Notes under the pieces: generated by a model
What the model was told of the DNA's origin: nothing
Database searches by the model: none
Seen by the model: the letters and a program-made list of their open reading frames with translations, nothing else
In this document: positions 4,215-5,185 of the stretch, in pieces
How positions within the stretch are numbered: the stretch's first letter is position 1
How the letters are laid out: each line of letters starts with the position of its first letter
Assembly (NCBI GenBank): GCA_027032655.1
Contig: JALVMZ010000245.1
Span: 1-5,185, forward strand
DNA length: 5,185 nucleotides
From: Desulfobacteraceae bacterium
GTDB taxonomy: Bacteria > Desulfobacterota > DSM-4660 > Desulfatiglandales > JALVMZ01
Direction: 5' to 3'
Position numbers and translations under genes: made by a program

Positions 4215-5185
4215 ATGGAAATAAAGGTCATCAAGGCAAAAAAGGAACAATTAAAACCAAAGCCACAGGATGAATCAACCCTTGGATTTGGAGATATATT
4301 CTCTGATCACATGTTTATCATGGATTATGAGGAAGGCAAGGGCTGGTTTAACTCAAGGATAGAGCCATATCAGGATCTGAGGATCGACCCTGCTGCCATG
4401 GGCCTTCATTATGGACAGGAGATATTTGAAGGGCTCAAGGCATACAGGGGTGAGGATGGATCCATATATCTTTTCAGGGCAAGGGACAACTTTGTCAGGA
4501 TGAATAATTCAGCAAGAAGACTATGTATGCCAGAGATTGATATCGACCATGTGATGGAGGGGCTGAAGCAACTGATAATCCTTGATAAGGACTGGGTCCC
4601 CAGAACCGAAGGCACATCCCTCTACATTAGACCAACCATGATTGCCACAGAGCCTCACCTGGGAGTAAGGCCATCAAAGAAATATATCTTTTATATTATT
4701 ATAGGGCCTGTGGGGGCATATTATAAAGAGGGACTGAATCCAGTAAAGATATATGTGGAGGATAAATATATCCGTGCCGCAGTGGGAGGCACAGGAGAGG
4801 CAAAGACAGCGGGTAATTATGCTGCCAGCCTCCTTGCTGCTGAGGAGGCCAAAGAAAAGGGCTTTACCCAGGTCCTCTGGCTCGATGCAAAGGAGCGAAA
4901 ATATGTGGAAGAAGTGGGCACAATGAACATGTTCTTTGTAATAGATTCAGAGGTAATCACCGCCCCCCTTACCGGAAGTATTCTGCCAGGGATTACAAGG
5001 GACTCTGTTATAAAGATTCTGAAACACTGGGGCATGAAGGTATCTGAAAGATCCCTTGCCATTGATGAAGTTATTCAGAGTGCACAGAATGGATCCCTTA
5101 AAGAGGCATTTGGCACAGGCACAGCCGCAGTCATATCCCCTGTGGGCCAAATCACTTATAAAGACCAGGACTACATCGTGGCCGG
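4215..5185 (+). CDS. ilvE: Branched-chain amino acid aminotransferase, class IV PLP enzyme (3'-partial)
   Basis: PLP-dependent transaminase interconverting Leu, Ile and Val with their 2-oxo acids, using glutamate/2-oxoglutarate; it is the last step of branched-chain synthesis or the first of catabolism, in the cytoplasm. It is open to the window edge, with 323 codons seen; members of this longer, mitochondrial-BCAT-like subgroup run to about 355-360, so some 35 residues are missing. Evidence: FSDHMFIMDYEEGKGW (29-44), HYGQEIFEGLKAYR (65-78), LFRARDNFVRMNNSARRL (86-103), the Schiff-base lysine K197 in GGTGEAKTAGNYAAS, EEVGTMNMFFV (232-242), GSILPGITRDSV (254-265) and EAFGTGTAAVISPVG (297-311). 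The redox CxxC of human BCAT (CVVC) is replaced by AVIS. Start fixed by TGA at 4209-4211 and GGGGGTGA at 4204-4211. The liv importer genes upstream handle the same substrates, but sufCB and the repeat region lie between. Confidence 0.94.
   Translation, partial: MEIKVIKAKKEQLKPKPQDESTLGFGDIFSDHMFIMDYEEGKGWFNSRIEPYQDLRIDPAAMGLHYGQEIFEGLKAYRGEDGSIYLFRARDNFVRMNNSARRLCMPEIDIDHVMEGLKQLIILDKDWVPRTEGTSLYIRPTMIATEPHLGVRPSKKYIFYIIIGPVGAYYKEGLNPVKIYVEDKYIRAAVGGTGEAKTAGNYAASLLAAEEAKEKGFTQVLWLDAKERKYVEEVGTMNMFFVIDSEVITAPLTGSILPGITRDSVIKILKHWGMKVSERSLAIDEVIQSAQNGSLKEAFGTGTAAVISPVGQITYKDQDYIVA

Noticed and set aside
4409..5150. Open frames on the minus strand within the aminotransferase region
   Set aside because: They are antisense to a strongly conserved BCAT reading frame and give no recognisable protein, so they are shadows.
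1..5185. CRISPR array, tRNA, riboswitch or toxin-antitoxin module
   Set aside because: I saw no regularly spaced direct repeats, no cloverleaf with tRNA consensus bases, no known riboswitch core, and no pair of small overlapping genes outside the described frames.

Overview
This window is a gene-dense, entirely plus-strand stretch of bacterial chromosome. It is A+T-leaning by eye, with heavy use of AGG/AGA for arginine and ATA for isoleucine. Gene content is that of an anaerobe: a branched-chain amino acid (Liv/HAAT-type) ABC importer, a short nitroreductase, a two-gene SufC-SufB pair of the archaeal/anaerobe type, and a class IV branched-chain aminotransferase. My best guess is a Desulfobacterota (delta-proteobacterial) or Nitrospirota-like organism. 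This is inferred from gene content and codon preference, not from a search.

Layout: (1) 3-479, the C-terminal part of a LivG-type ATPase whose start lies before the window. (2) 498-1214, a complete LivF-type ATPase 18 nt later. (3) 1268-1936, a nitroreductase-family flavoprotein after a 53-nt gap. (4) 1937-2003, a short gap with a plausible sigma-70-like promoter overlapped by a large imperfect dyad. (5) 2004-2768, sufC, and 2747-3973, sufB, overlapping by 22 nt and so translationally coupled. (6) 3974-4214, a 241-nt intergenic region with a perfect 16-bp palindrome, a terminal-inverted-repeat element of about 75 bp with its own internal hairpin, and a partial copy of the palindrome core on the far side. 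(7) 4215-5185, a branched-chain aminotransferase that runs off the 3' edge.

Function: LivG and LivF are the two nucleotide-binding subunits that drive uptake of branched-chain or related amino acids. The aminotransferase acts on the same class of substrates, but the suf pair and a repeat-rich gap separate it from them. SufC (ATPase) and SufB (scaffold) would assemble Fe-S clusters. No SufD, SufS, SufE or SufU is in the window, which fits the minimal SufBC arrangement (called SMS in recent literature). The most interesting features are this minimal pair, the dyad over its promoter, the start signal embedded in the SufC C-terminal Cys motif, and the structured repeat downstream. I see no evidence of a wholly unknown system, defence island or mobile gene.
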